A DNA stretch of 64,000 nt from Chitinophagaceae bacterium (GCA_019745155.1 JAIETM010000007.1:279657-343656); one strand, 5' to 3'. Shown: positions 1 through 10,325, counted from the first letter of the stretch. The notes: a model not told the origin generated them from the letters alone. Numbers and translations: made by a program.

Positions 1-2
1 GT

Positions 3-1256
3 CGTCTGGTTGGTGAAGGCCGTAACAACGTAAACGCGCATTATGCAAACTGGGGTACTGCTTACAGTGCCATTAATGATTGTAACCTTGTATTAGATGC
101 GATTCCTCGTATTTCTGCAGCTACTGCTACGCAGAGAGACAGATGGGAAGGTGAAATGCGTTTTATCAGAGCATTACTTTATCATGATCTGATGCGTTCT
201 TATGCTTACGCACCAACTTTCATCGTTTCTGCATCTAACAGAGGTGGTGTGGTACTGCGTTCTACTGCTGTTGATAATAAGGATACTGCTGCTGCTTTCA
301 GACCTGCTCGCGCAACTATTCAGCAGTGCTACGATTTTATCATAAATGACCTTACTATCGCATCTACTAAACTGCAAACATCTGCTCGTGCAGGAGCTCC
401 ACATTTTGCAACACGTGCCGCTGCACAAGCTTTGCTTTCCAGAGTACAATTGTACAATGGTAACTGGGCTGCTGCTAGAGATGCTGCAACTGCTGCATTA
501 ACTGGTGGTGTAGGTACTTTAACTACAGCGGCTAACCACGTTGCTGGCTGGAGAGCTTCTACACACCCTGAATCAATCTTTGAAGTACGTTTTGCAATTG
601 CAGCAGAAAGCCTTGGCGTAAACGAAGCATTACAGACAACATATACTTCTATGGGTGCAATTGGTGCTCCTTCTACTAACGGTGGCTGGGGCGATATGGT
701 ACCCAACGCAGTAACACTGAATGCGGTTGGTATCACAGGCTTCCCTTCAGCTTTGTCTATTGCTAACACTGCAGCATTACCTACACTTACAAGAACATCA
801 GATGTTCGTAACCAATTGTTCGAGTGGGGTGGTCAGCGTACTAACCCTCGTTTCATCGAGTGTACTAAGTTCTTCGGTAAAAGCGGTTTCTTGAACGTTG
901 ATAACGTACCAGTTATCCGCCATGCAGAAGTACTGTTGATCAGAGCTGAAGCACACTACCGTCTGGGTAATGAGGCTGCTGCATTGACTGATATTAACAC
1001 CCTCAGAACCAACAGAGGTTTAACAGCTGTTACTTTAACAGGCAATGATATCCTCGAAGAAATTTTGAGACAGCGTTTGGCTGAATTGGCAATGGAAGGT
1101 CATCGTTTCCATGACCTCAAGCGTTTGGGAAGAGATATTACCAAGGATCCAAGTGTAGGCTTTACACTCGCTATCACAGATTTCCGTGTGTTGGCACCGA
1201 TTCCTAACGGAGAATTAATCGGTAACCCTAACATGCAACAGAATCCTGGTTATTAA
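3..1256 (+). CDS. SusD/RagB-family outer-membrane lipoprotein, 5' end outside window
   Basis: The reading frame is open from the first bases of the window, so the N-terminus with its lipoprotein signal lies upstream. The visible 417 residues are typical SusD: TPR-like helices with 'GEMRFIRALLYHDL', a 'RAAAQALLSRVQLYNGNW' helix, and the family's C-terminal block 'RLAELAMEGHRFHDLKRLG' ending in 'MQQNPGY'. SusD proteins sit on the outer surface over a SusC TonB-dependent channel and bind the substrate, usually a glycan or peptide. The substrate cannot be read from the sequence. A related lipoprotein follows 22 bases downstream. The SusC partner is presumably upstream of the window. Confidence 0.93.
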   Translation, partial: RLVGEGRNNVNAHYANWGTAYSAINDCNLVLDAIPRISAATATQRDRWEGEMRFIRALLYHDLMRSYAYAPTFIVSASNRGGVVLRSTAVDNKDTAAAFRPARATIQQCYDFIINDLTIASTKLQTSARAGAPHFATRAAAQALLSRVQLYNGNWAAARDAATAALTGGVGTLTTAANHVAGWRASTHPESIFEVRFAIAAESLGVNEALQTTYTSMGAIGAPSTNGGWGDMVPNAVTLNAVGITGFPSALSIANTAALPTLTRTSDVRNQLFEWGGQRTNPRFIECTKFFGKSGFLNVDNVPVIRHAEVLLIRAEAHYRLGNEAAALTDINTLRTNRGLTAVTLTGNDILEEILRQRLAELAMEGHRFHDLKRLGRDITKDPSVGFTLAITDFRVLAPIPNGELIGNPNMQQNPGY

Positions 1257-1278
1257 TTCAATGATTAAATTTTAAAAG

Positions 1279-1797
1279 ATGAAAAAATTCATATTAAGTG
1301 CATTTCTTTTTGTTGCAGCCATGTTTACCCTGACAGGTTGTATCAAACAAGAAGAATACGTAATCAAGGATTTGCAGGTTGAGTTCGACGCAGCTTCATG
1401 GAATTCACGTGGCGCTGGTGTTACCTATCCCATTCTAACACGCGTTCCACCCTATGGTATGCCTGTTGCAACAACCGATCCTTTGATCTCTAGAACGAGT
1501 GGAACAATCCGTTTTCGTGTAAACTTGATTGGTGCGCAGCAATCTACTGCTCAAACAATCACATACCGCGTGGCGAATGATCCTGCCAACACAGCTGTGG
1601 CTGGTACACATTTCACTATTCCCGGCACCATCACTATCCCTGCTAACAGCAGTTTTGGTGAGGCTGTTGTGAATGTAATCAACCCAGGTGTAGCAAGTTC
1701 AACTCCGGTTTTGTTGATTCTTGAAGTCGTAGGTAACAGCTTAATCAAGCCCGCTACAGAAATCAATAAGATTGGTATTCAAATCAGTCAGAATTAA
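1279..1797 (+). CDS. SusD-associated lipoprotein, DUF4843/Calx-beta-like
   Basis: 172 residues. The N-terminus has a lipoprotein signal with the lipobox 'LTGC' at about residues 18-21. The rest is beta-rich, with the pattern 'AVAGTHFTIPG' followed by 'TITIPANSSFGEAVV', which resembles the Calx-beta-like repeats and DUF4843 lipoproteins often found third in SusC/SusD operons. It lies 22 bases after the SusD gene and is followed by a strong terminator, so it ends that operon. The protein at 7223-7672 has the same layout and position in the second module. A role as a surface-exposed accessory binding protein is inference. Confidence 0.7.
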   Translation: MKKFILSAFLFVAAMFTLTGCIKQEEYVIKDLQVEFDAASWNSRGAGVTYPILTRVPPYGMPVATTDPLISRTSGTIRFRVNLIGAQQSTAQTITYRVANDPANTAVAGTHFTIPGTITIPANSSFGEAVVNVINPGVASSTPVLLILEVVGNSLIKPATEINKIGIQISQN

Positions 1798-1835
1798 TAC
1801 AACTTTTTGTTGTTGAATTAATTTCGCTTTTACTT

Positions 1836-1866
1836 AAAAGGCTTCTATCTTAGATAGAAGCCTTTT
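1836..1866 (+). terminator. Rho-independent terminator after the first SusD module
   Basis: A perfect 15-base inverted repeat (AAAAGGCTTCTATCT / AGATAGAAGCCTTTT) with a single central T ends in a T-run. It separates the SusD-lipoprotein operon from the gene starting at 1879. It reads well in both directions. Confidence 0.85.
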
Positions 1867-1878
1867 AAATTTTATAGT

Positions 1879-2553
1879 ATGAAATACATTCTTGTCTTTT
1901 GCTTAACACTAACATCAATATTCCTGCAAAGTCATTTGCGGGCTCAGGGGTTTATGGCAGATGCGGTAAATCCCGGAAGAGTGTATCGCGAAATGAAACC
2001 GAGTGATGTAGCGGGAAGTGCTTTATTATTTGAAAATTGGACACCTGCGCGAGTAAAAATTACCCACGGGAAATTAATTACAGGATTGCTTGTGAACTTC
2101 GACGTATATGGTAATAAGGCGCTTTACCTAAATAAGGATGAAACATTCGAGTTCGGAGATGAACTTGATTACATCGAAATAGGGTTTGATGGAAATGGCG
2201 AACGTCAATTATTCATGAACGGTTTTATTGCCGATCAGTTTCACTCAAAAACCTTTGTGCAGGTTTTAAATGAAGGCCGCTATCGGCTTTTGAAATACGT
2301 TCGCAGGGTGCTGGTCGATAATAAGGGTTATGGTTCTGCTGTTGAAAGCAAGACACTCGAACAACAGACTTTTTATTTTATTGCTGATAACAAAGCAACA
2401 ACGCCTGTTAAGTTGTCTAAAGCATCATTGGAGGAATTTGCAGGCCGTCGCTGGGAAAAACTCAAGGGTTTCATCGATGCGAACGGCTTAAGCCTTAAGA
2501 AAGAAACTGATTTCGCTAAGGCACTCCTTTATTTTAGTAGTATCGCTCAGTAG
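1879..2553 (+). CDS. Secreted protein of unknown function
   Basis: 224 residues with a hydrophobic N-terminus and a probable signal peptidase I site after 'LRAQG' near residue 24. No lipobox, membrane segment or catalytic motif is visible. The mature part is mixed alpha/beta with regions such as 'GKLITGLLVNFDVYGNKALY' that suggest beta strands. It sits alone between two SusC/SusD modules, after a terminator and 167 bases before the susC frame. I do not recognise the family. It may be a periplasmic or outer-membrane-associated protein of Chitinophagaceae. Confidence 0.7.
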   Translation: MKYILVFCLTLTSIFLQSHLRAQGFMADAVNPGRVYREMKPSDVAGSALLFENWTPARVKITHGKLITGLLVNFDVYGNKALYLNKDETFEFGDELDYIEIGFDGNGERQLFMNGFIADQFHSKTFVQVLNEGRYRLLKYVRRVLVDNKGYGSAVESKTLEQQTFYFIADNKATTPVKLSKASLEEFAGRRWEKLKGFIDANGLSLKKETDFAKALLYFSSIAQ

Positions 2554-2605
2554 TCTGGTTTTACTAGCTAAAATTATTTTCTTTATACATAGTTAATTAA
2601 TAATC

Positions 2606-2634
2606 ATTATATTAACCATTCAAATTAATATAAT
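2606..2634. repeat. AT-rich inverted repeat upstream of susC
   Basis: ATTATATTAA and TTAATATAAT form a perfect 10-base dyad around a 9-base spacer in the 167-base gap before the susC frame. It could be an operator, but in such AT-rich sequence chance is possible. Confidence 0.3.
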
Positions 2635-2720
2635 ACATGAGCGGTAAAGCGTAATATCAGTTTTTGTTGTCCTGTTAAGTGGACGTTAATTACATTGCAA
2701 TTTCAAAACAAAACTGACTT

Positions 2721-5700
2721 ATGAGAAAACTCCTCATGATTTTCTTGTGCGTTGTATTGGCCTCAATACAGGTTTTCGCACAGAATCGGACTGTTACGGG
2801 GAAAGTGACAGATGCCGATGGGAAGCCACTGGCTGGCGCTTCCGTTAAAGTAAAGGGTGCTGAAGCAGGCACTATCTCCGATGGAGATGGTAACTTCAAA
2901 ATTGTTGTTCCAGCAACTGCGAAAGTGCTCCAGATTTCTTCAGTGGGTATGGAGACAAAAGATGTTGCTATTGGTGCTAATCCAGTAGTCAATATTTCTT
3001 TAAAGTAAATTGACAACAGCTTAGAAGAGGTAGTTGTAGTTGGTTATGAAACCAAAAAGAAGAAAGATATCGCTGGTGCAACAGCAAGTGTTAAGGGTAA
3101 AGAAATTGCTGCTAGACCAGTAGGTAGCTTTGCACGTGCCATGCAGGGTGCTATGGCCGGTGTGCAAGTTGTATCTAACAACGGTGTACCTGGTGGTAAC
3201 GTAACGGTACGTGTACGTGGTGTTGGTTCTATTAACGCCAGTAGTACACCTTTATACATTGTAGATGGTGTGCAGATTGTTACTGGTAACTCTAACTCTC
3301 TGGGTAATGGTAACGGTCCGGAAGGTTTGGTTTCTTCCAACCTGTTAAACGCGATCAATCCTGACGATATCGAATCAATTGATGTATTGAAAGATCCTGC
3401 ATCTGCATCTATCTATGGTGCGCAGGCTGCGAATGGTGTAGTTATCATCACTACAAAAAAAGATAGAGCAGGTAAGAGCAAAATCAATTTCAATTCTTAT
3501 TTCGGTGTTAGCCGAGTAATCAAGAAGCTAGATGTATTAACTGCAACAGAAGCTGTTCAGTTGGGTTATGAAGCTAATGCCAATAGATTTGGTGCTGGTT
3601 CTGCAAACGTTACTACTTTCTTGAACGGTGTTGGTGCTACTGTAAAGAATGGCATCGTTGATCCACTTGAGAATACAGATTGGCAAGACCTTGCTTTCCG
3701 CAGTGGCTTTGTTCAGAATTATGATTTATCTGTATCTGGTGGCAATGATAAAACTACCTTCTTCCTTTCAGGTGGTTATAACCGCTTGCAAGGTCATGTG
3801 CTCGCTTCAGATTTCCAGCGTGGTTCACTAAGAATTAACTTGGACCACAAAGTGAATGATAAACTCTCTATTGGTTCTAGTCTTACTTTATCATCTTATT
3901 CATCTAACGGTGTATTTGATGGTGGTAGTTTCGGTAACCCAGTACGTAATGGTTTCATGAGTTTCCCAACAAACAAACCATATAATCCTGATGGATCATT
4001 CCGCCAGGCAGCCAATGGCCAGTGGTTTGGTGGCTTGGATAACTTTTTAACCTATACCTCACTGAATAAGAACTTCTCAAACGTGAAGAATTTAGTTGGT
4101 GGTATTAATGCTACATATAATATCAATAAATACCTCCGCTGGAGAAGTACTTTTAACCTGAACTATAACTATACAGAAGAAAAGCAATTCTCTGATCCAC
4201 GCGGCTCTGGTGCTTCTGTAAACGGTAGTGTATCTAAAGCATCTACGCAGATTCGTGATTTCCAAACAAACCATACATTGAATTATGCACGCACTTTTGG
4301 TGCCAAGCATGCTGTGAGTGGTTTATTGGGTGCGGAGTATCGTTATAATCTTCAAACTTCATTTGCAGCATTTGGTCAGGGCCTGCCTTTGCCTCAATTC
4401 CAAACTTTGAGTTCAACGGCTACACCTTTGTCACCTAATGAAGGTTTTGGTGATTTCAAACTCTTGGGCTTTTTCGCTAAAGCAGGTTATACCTACGATG
4501 ATAAGTATATCGTAAACCTGACTGTACGCCGTGATGGTTCTTCACGTTTTGGTGAAGACACGAAGTTTGGTCTTTTCCCTTCTATCTCTACTGCATGGAG
4601 AATCAGCCGTGAGAAGTTCATGGGTAAGTTTGGTGAAAATAATGATATGAAGCTCCGCTTCTCATATGGTGTTACTGGTAACCAGGCCGGTATTGGTAAC
4701 TATGCTAGCCGTGCTTTATTTGGCCTTAGTGGTGAATACCTTGGTTTAGCTGGTGGTGCACCATCTCAATTGGGTAATGCTGCCTTGGGTTGGGAAGAAA
4801 ACGAAACATTCAACTACGGTATTGATTTCAGCATCTTGAATAGAAGAGTTACTGCTGAGATTGACTATTTCTCAGCTAACAGAAGATCATTGTTGTTGGC
4901 ATTCCCACTGCCACCTAGTAGTGGTTTCTCTTCTATCACTAGAAATACTGGTGTATTGCAGAACCGTGGTATTGAATTGGGTTTGAATACGGTGAACTTC
5001 AGTACTAAGAATTTCCGTTGGACAACCAACTTCAACTTTACTTACGTGAAAAACAAAGTGGTTAAGTTGAATGAAGGACAAAATAATATCGGTACCGGTA
5101 TTGTTGTGGGTCGTCAATTGAACTCAATCTTCACCTATAAGTTTGCTGGTGTAAACCCTGCTGATGGTAGAACCATGTATTATGATACACTGGGTAATAT
5201 TACCTACACTCCGCAGTTGCGTGATAGATATTACTTAGATAAAAGTTCTGATCCTTTGTGGTTTGGTGCTTTTACCAATACACTTACTTTCAAAAATTTC
5301 GAACTTAGATTCCAGTTCCAGTATCAGGGTGGTAACTATATCCAGAACTCAGATGCTACATTCGTTCAGCGTGCGGGTTCAACATTCGATCGTAATCAGC
5401 TGAAGTCTCAAATGCTCCGTTGGCAGAGACCAGGTGATATGACTTATGTACCAAGACCTTGGGCAGGTGCTGCACAGCCTGGTTCTTCTTCTTATACATT
5501 CTTCTCTGATCGTTTCTGGGAGAGAGGTGATTTCCTTCGTCTGAAAGAAGTAACCATTACTATGTATCTGGATAAGAAAACGCTGAATAGACTTGGCTTA
5601 ACCAATGCCTCATTCTATGTGAGCGGATTCAATCTGGCAACATGGGCTAATTACTCCATGTTTGATCCTGAATTGCAGGGTAACGACTTCGGTACTTATC

Positions 5701-5744
5701 CTCAGGCCAAGCAAATGACCATGGGCTTAAACCTTACTTTCTAA
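2721..5744 (+). pseudogene. SusC/RagA-family TonB-dependent outer-membrane channel, interrupted by an in-frame TAA
   Basis: Two pieces lie in the same reading frame: residues 1-95 (signal peptide 'MRKLLMIFLCVVLASIQVFA', then a CarboxypepD_reg-like domain 'VTGKVTDADGKPLAGASV') and the TonB plug and barrel. A single TAA at 3006-3008 separates them. Directly after the stop the frame continues as 'IDNSLEEVVVVGYETKKKKD', the normal SusC TonB-box region, so no sequence is missing. Together the frame has about 1006 sense codons, the usual SusC length, and ends in the typical 'MTMGLNLTF'. The next ATG (3141) lies inside the plug and would give a protein without a signal peptide or TonB box. The SusD partner follows 18 bases downstream. 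The cause could be a real nonsense mutation, a sequencing error or readthrough. Confidence 0.85.
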
Positions 5745-5762
5745 TTCTTAACAGCTAATTAT

Positions 5763-7205
5763 ATGAATAAGAAAAACATATTCGTATCAGGTCTGCTGGG
5801 TGTTGTTATCTTAAGTCTTGGTGCTTGTAGCAAAGCCTTAGATACTGCACCTAAAAACTCGCTAGACTTAGGTACTACACTTACCACCCGTGAGGGATTG
5901 AATGCAACACTTACTTCTATCTACAATACTTATCAAGGTAGTGCATACTACGGACGCGATGTAATCGTGATTCCTGAGTTGTTGGCAGATAATGGTGAAA
6001 TCACCTCTAACAACACCAACAGATTTTTAAACCAAGCCAATAATGCTCCAGGCTCACACATCAATATCTGGGCAACCTTGTATGGTGTGATCAACAGAGC
6101 TAACTTGGTTATCAATAACGTTGATAATTCTACTGCAACTGCTGCAGAGAAAAGACAGTGGAAGGGTGAAGCAACATTCCTTCGCGCATTGAGCTTATTT
6201 GATGCTGCGAAAATTTTCGCTAGAAACCCACTTAACTTAAATGTAACAGGTGCTACTGGTGCTACTAGCTTTGATCTTGGCGTGCCTGTGCTTACAGCAG
6301 GTGTGGCTGATGCAACACAAATTACCTATCCTGCAAGACCTAAAGTAGGTGAAACTTATGATGCCATCGTTAAAGATCTTACCGATGCCAATAGCTTGCT
6401 TACTAATACAGGTTCTGCATTTCGTGTAAGACGTGTTGCTGCTCAGGCTTTATTGAGCAGAGCTGAATTGTATCGTGGTAACTGGGCTCAGGCAGAACGT
6501 TGGGCTGATTCAGTTTTACTTGGTGGTGCGGCTACAATTGCGCCTGCAACAACATATTTTACTTCATGGGGTAGCAATCACCCTGAAACCATTTTTGGTT
6601 TGCAGTACCAAACTGGTGAAGGTAACCCTGGTACAGATGGTCTTCAGTATATCTATTATAGAAACTTGCCTGCTATTCCTGGTTATGCAGATGTTACAGC
6701 AACTGCTTCTCTGCGTGCAGATATGGGAACTGCTGATCTTCGTTATCAGCGTCTGATCTCTGCTCAGGTAAAATCAGGTCAGAACGTGTTCTATTGTATG
6801 AAATGGCCATTGTCTTCTGGAAGACAACTTGGCCAGGATGATATCATGCTGCTCCGTACTTCAGAAGTATTGTTGAATCGTGCTGAAGCACGTGCAAGAC
6901 AAGGTAAAGAAGCTTTAGCCATTGGCGACTTGAACCAAACAAGAGTGAGAGCTGGTCTTACCGCTTTCCCAACTTCTGGTGCAGGCGCACCAACTGGCGC
7001 AGCTTTGATTAACGAAATTCTGAAAGAGAGAAGAATTGAGCTTGCTTTCGAAGGTCATCGTTTGTGGGATCTGCTGAGAACAAACAGAGATGTGGTTAAG
7101 TCTGGTGGTTCTACTATCCTGACAACTGATTTCCGTCTGATTTGTAACATTCCAATCGCTGAGATTGATGTGAACAGAAACATGAGTCAAAATCCAGGTT
7201 ATTAA
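5763..7205 (+). CDS. SusD/RagB-family lipoprotein
   Basis: 480 residues, full length. The lipoprotein signal 'VVILSLGACSK' places the lipidated Cys at about residue 21. SusD TPR-like helices follow ('GEATFLRALSLFDAAKIF', 'RVAAQALLSRAELYRGNW') and the family's C-terminal block 'ERRIELAFEGHRLWDLLRTN', ending 'MSQNPGY'. It is the substrate-binding lid for the SusC channel encoded 18 bases upstream. Its own frame is intact, so if the SusC stop is real the pair is non-functional through SusC only. The substrate is unknown, and no glycoside hydrolase or peptidase is encoded next to it. Confidence 0.95.
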   Translation: MNKKNIFVSGLLGVVILSLGACSKALDTAPKNSLDLGTTLTTREGLNATLTSIYNTYQGSAYYGRDVIVIPELLADNGEITSNNTNRFLNQANNAPGSHINIWATLYGVINRANLVINNVDNSTATAAEKRQWKGEATFLRALSLFDAAKIFARNPLNLNVTGATGATSFDLGVPVLTAGVADATQITYPARPKVGETYDAIVKDLTDANSLLTNTGSAFRVRRVAAQALLSRAELYRGNWAQAERWADSVLLGGAATIAPATTYFTSWGSNHPETIFGLQYQTGEGNPGTDGLQYIYYRNLPAIPGYADVTATASLRADMGTADLRYQRLISAQVKSGQNVFYCMKWPLSSGRQLGQDDIMLLRTSEVLLNRAEARARQGKEALAIGDLNQTRVRAGLTAFPTSGAGAPTGAALINEILKERRIELAFEGHRLWDLLRTNRDVVKSGGSTILTTDFRLICNIPIAEIDVNRNMSQNPGY

Positions 7206-7222
7206 TTTCAAAAAAAGTAGTC

Positions 7223-7672
7223 ATGAAAAAAACCACATATAGTTTTCTGGTTGTTCTTTTTGTTGGTGTTGTGTCGATGACAGCATGCACGAAAGATATG
7301 ACCAAAACAATTTACAATGGTCCAGATGTTGTAGAGTTTGCGAATCCTGCAACTGGTTCTTTAACAAGAACAGTAACTGTACCAACAGGTGGATCACTGG
7401 CAGATAGTATTCTGGTACAATTGGTAGGTCCACAGCGTACAACCGCCACTACGGTAACTTTTACAGTGGATGCAGCATCTACTATTTTGTCTTCAGAGTA
7501 TACAATCACCTCACCATCACCTGTTACCATTGCAGCTAATAGTAGTTCAACATGGGTTAAATTCCGCTTTAATAAGCCCCCTGCGTCAAGAACTTTATTG
7601 GTTACCTTGACAGGTGGTGATAAAGTAGGTGTAAGTGCTAACTGGAAGACCTTTACGTATACAGTACGCTAA
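7223..7672 (+). CDS. SusD-associated lipoprotein, DUF4843/Calx-beta-like
   Basis: 149 residues with lipobox 'MTAC' near residues 15-18. The mature part is beta-rich: 'TATTVTFTVDAAS', then 'SEYTITSPSPVTIAANSSST' and a final 'WKTFTYTVR'. The order of strand motifs matches the lipoprotein at 1279-1797, and it occupies the same third place after SusD (17-base gap), followed by a terminator. The two SusD-lipoprotein modules therefore look like paralogous copies. The function is not known; binding at the cell surface is inference. Confidence 0.7.
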   Translation: MKKTTYSFLVVLFVGVVSMTACTKDMTKTIYNGPDVVEFANPATGSLTRTVTVPTGGSLADSILVQLVGPQRTTATTVTFTVDAASTILSSEYTITSPSPVTIAANSSSTWVKFRFNKPPASRTLLVTLTGGDKVGVSANWKTFTYTVR

Positions 7673-7691
7673 TTCGTATTTAGCACATAAT

Positions 7692-7727
7692 AAAAAATCC
7701 CCCCACAAGCTTGTGGGGGGATTTTTT
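7692..7727. terminator. Bidirectional terminator
   Basis: A perfect 18-base inverted repeat, AAAAAATCCCCCCACAAG / CTTGTGGGGGGATTTTTT, lies between the convergent SusD module and the thioredoxin gene. The A-run and T-run flanks make it work in both directions. Confidence 0.92.
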
Positions 7728-7748
7728 ATTTGCGATATGAAATGTTCA

Positions 7749-8876
7749 CTACTTCAGAATTTGACTTAGCTGCTGTGTCAAAGCGGGTCCTCTTAAATTG
7801 GTAGCAATCACTTTGCCTTGAGGATCGATGAGTACATTAAAAGGAATGCCTTCAAATTGATAAGTATTCACCACACTGGTTTCCCACATCTTCAGATCAC
7901 TGATATGCGTCCAGGTTAGTCCGTCTTTCTGAATGGCTTTTATCCAAGAACCTTTATCACTATCCAATGATACACCCAGAATAGTGAAGTTCTTATCCTT
8001 GAATTGATTGTAAGCAGCTACTACGTTAGGGTTCTCCTCTCTGCATGGTTTACACCAACTCGCCCAGAAATCAACTAATACATATTTACCGCGAAGACTA
8101 CTCAGGTTAAATGTATTACCAGTGATATCAGGCATACTGATTTCAGGTGCTTGTTTGTTCAGCAAAGGATGAGCTGCTGGTTGCTGCGCTGCCTGCACCG
8201 CAAATAAGCTTTTCAGCTTTGCCAAGCCGCTATGTTCTTTAAACTTGGTGGCTGAAGCTTCTGCCAATGCTTTCGACTCATTCATAGGCATACTACGCAA
8301 AGCAAAATTGCCAATGGCGAAAAAGCGGTTGGCTGGGCTCTTTGATTGATTGACGAAATTCTTTACATAGGTGTTCATGTCTGCAATCTGCTGATCACGC
8401 TGCTGACGAATGATGTTCAGTACACTATCACTGGCTTTGTTTTTCTGTAGCGAATCCAACTGCATGAAGGTTACATAGAGTGCAGAATCTTTTCTGGAAT
8501 AGTTATCCAATAAATCATGCATTTCAGCAGAAGCGGGAGAGCCCTCCACCTTATACTGCCTGAACTGATCCATATCCAGTGTGATGCGGATATCATTTTC
8601 ATCATTCACAACAAAAAAGGAACTATTGGCAATGATGACGCGATAAATTTTTTCTTCCAGTGCCATGCCGCGGACAGTAAAGCTACCATCCTTCTTTAGT
8701 GTGGTAGAATCGATATTGAGTGGATTTTCTCCACCGTATGGAATTTCCTGCAATATTACTTTTGCAGCAGCTGGTGCATGACTCACTTTTCCCTGCACCA
8801 CAAATGAACCATGTTCTCTTTGCTTGCAGCTTGCTATTGCTAAAACAGCAGCTGCAATCAGCATTGTTTTTTTCAT
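7749..8876 (-). CDS. TlpA-like thiol-disulfide oxidoreductase lipoprotein with N-terminal DUF4369
   Basis: 375 residues. The signal ends in 'LAIASC', so it is a lipoprotein. Residues about 25-115 resemble DUF4369 ('VQGKVSHAPAAAKVILQEIP'), a helical linker follows, and residues about 235-375 form a thioredoxin fold with the active site 'WASWCKPCRE' and the cis-proline region 'EGIPFNVLID'. Such proteins reduce or exchange disulfides in the periplasm, for example in cytochrome c maturation or oxidative stress. The substrate is not known. gatB ends upstream, 16 bases away on the same strand, so the two may be co-transcribed. Confidence 0.9.
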   Translation of the reverse strand: MKKTMLIAAAVLAIASCKQREHGSFVVQGKVSHAPAAAKVILQEIPYGGENPLNIDSTTLKKDGSFTVRGMALEEKIYRVIIANSSFFVVNDENDIRITLDMDQFRQYKVEGSPASAEMHDLLDNYSRKDSALYVTFMQLDSLQKNKASDSVLNIIRQQRDQQIADMNTYVKNFVNQSKSPANRFFAIGNFALRSMPMNESKALAEASATKFKEHSGLAKLKSLFAVQAAQQPAAHPLLNKQAPEISMPDITGNTFNLSSLRGKYVLVDFWASWCKPCREENPNVVAAYNQFKDKNFTILGVSLDSDKGSWIKAIQKDGLTWTHISDLKMWETSVVNTYQFEGIPFNVLIDPQGKVIATNLRGPALTQQLSQILK

Positions 8877-8892
8877 GTATCGTTGTTTGTAT

Positions 8893-10320
8893 TTATTGAG
8901 ATAGTTTTTCTTCTAACAATTGCGTAACTATTTTGGGATCTGCTTGTCCTTTGCTCATCTTCTTCACTTCGCCAACAAATAAGCCTATCAGTCCTTTTTT
9001 ACCTTTTTTGTACTCCGTCACTTTATCTGGCATTTTCTCCAAAACAAGATTCACCCAGTTGTCTAATTGCTGGTTATCCTGTACTTGAATCAATTGATAT
9101 TGCTTGGCCAAATCAGCCGGATGATCAGGATGCTGCATTACCAAAGGCAATAGCTTTTGTGCAGCAATAGAAAAGTTTACATCACCAGATTCTACCAAAA
9201 CAATCAACTGTGCTAGCCTTTCCGGTGTAAGTGCTTGTTGATCGGGCAATAGCTTTAATGGCCCCATCATCCAGTTGGCAATGGCTTTATACGCTTTGGT
9301 GTGTGCGGCAACGGCAAGAAAATAATCTGCATCTGTTTTCTCTTCACTTACCTGTGCTGCATCATAAGTGCTTAGTCCATAGATTGTTTGTAATTGCTGC
9401 AGTAAAACATTTGGTAATACAGGCATTGCTGCCTTGATATCATTCAATAAAGTATCTGTGAGCTGAAATGGTGCCAGATCCGGATCAGGAAAATAACGAT
9501 AATCATTTGCGTCTTCCTTATCGCGAATAGCAAAAGTGGTATCAGTATCAGCATCAAAACTGCGGGTTTGCTGAATCACGGGTTCACCTGCATCTACCAA
9601 TTTGATCAATCGTGCAATCTCTACATCAATCGCTTTTTTCAGGTTGCGAATCGAATTCAGGTTTTTTACTTCCACCTTGGTGCCAAGTGTTTTACTACCT
9701 ACTGGTCTCACCGAAATATTCGCATCACAGCGTAAGCTGCCTTCTTCCATATTGCCATCGCAGATGTTTAGCCATCTAACCAATTTTCGAATAGCTGTTA
9801 CATATTCATAGGCTTCCTCACTAGTATGCAAATCAGGTTCTGTTACTATTTCAATCAGTGGCGTTCCGGCTCGGTTTAAATCAATCAGCGTATTATCCGG
9901 ATCAATATCATGAATGCTTTTCCCTGCATCTTCTTCTATGTGAATGCGGTTTAATTGAATGGCTCTTTTCCCAAGGCTTGTTGTAATCTCTACCGTACCA
10001 CCAGTGCAAATAGGGGTGGTGTGCTGTGATATCTGATAGCCCTTTGGAAGGTCAGGATAGAAGTAGTTTTTTCTAGCAAAGTAATTATCCTTCGTGATAC
10101 TGCATCCGCAAGCCAAGCCCATCATGATGGCATAACGAACTGCGGCTTCATTGGTTTTGGGTAGTGTGCCCGGATGTCCAAGACTAATAGCGCTCACTTG
10201 TGTGTTCGGTTCTTGACCAAATAGTGTTGTATCACCACAAAAGAGTTTAGTCCGCGTACTTAACTGTGCGTGTACTTCCAGACCAATGACGGCTTCATAT
10301 TGCTGATTCGTTTCGGACAT
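8893..10320 (-). CDS. gatB: Aspartyl/glutamyl-tRNA(Asn/Gln) amidotransferase subunit B
   Basis: 475 residues, normal GatB length. The N-terminus 'YEAVIGLEVHAQLSTRTKLF' and the block 'YFYPDLPKGYQISQ' are diagnostic of the GatB/GatE catalytic cradle that activates the misacylated tRNA carboxylate. The C-terminal 150 residues form the helical YqeY-like tail that contacts tRNA, ending 'GQADPKIVTQLLEEKL'. With GatA and GatC it converts Glu-tRNA(Gln) and Asp-tRNA(Asn) to the amidated forms. gatA and gatC are not in this window. A TAnnTTTG box on this strand lies only 5 bases before the start codon. Confidence 0.97.
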   Translation of the reverse strand: MSETNQQYEAVIGLEVHAQLSTRTKLFCGDTTLFGQEPNTQVSAISLGHPGTLPKTNEAAVRYAIMMGLACGCSITKDNYFARKNYFYPDLPKGYQISQHTTPICTGGTVEITTSLGKRAIQLNRIHIEEDAGKSIHDIDPDNTLIDLNRAGTPLIEIVTEPDLHTSEEAYEYVTAIRKLVRWLNICDGNMEEGSLRCDANISVRPVGSKTLGTKVEVKNLNSIRNLKKAIDVEIARLIKLVDAGEPVIQQTRSFDADTDTTFAIRDKEDANDYRYFPDPDLAPFQLTDTLLNDIKAAMPVLPNVLLQQLQTIYGLSTYDAAQVSEEKTDADYFLAVAAHTKAYKAIANWMMGPLKLLPDQQALTPERLAQLIVLVESGDVNFSIAAQKLLPLVMQHPDHPADLAKQYQLIQVQDNQQLDNWVNLVLEKMPDKVTEYKKGKKGLIGLFVGEVKKMSKGQADPKIVTQLLEEKLSQ

Positions 10321-10325
10321 GTTTT

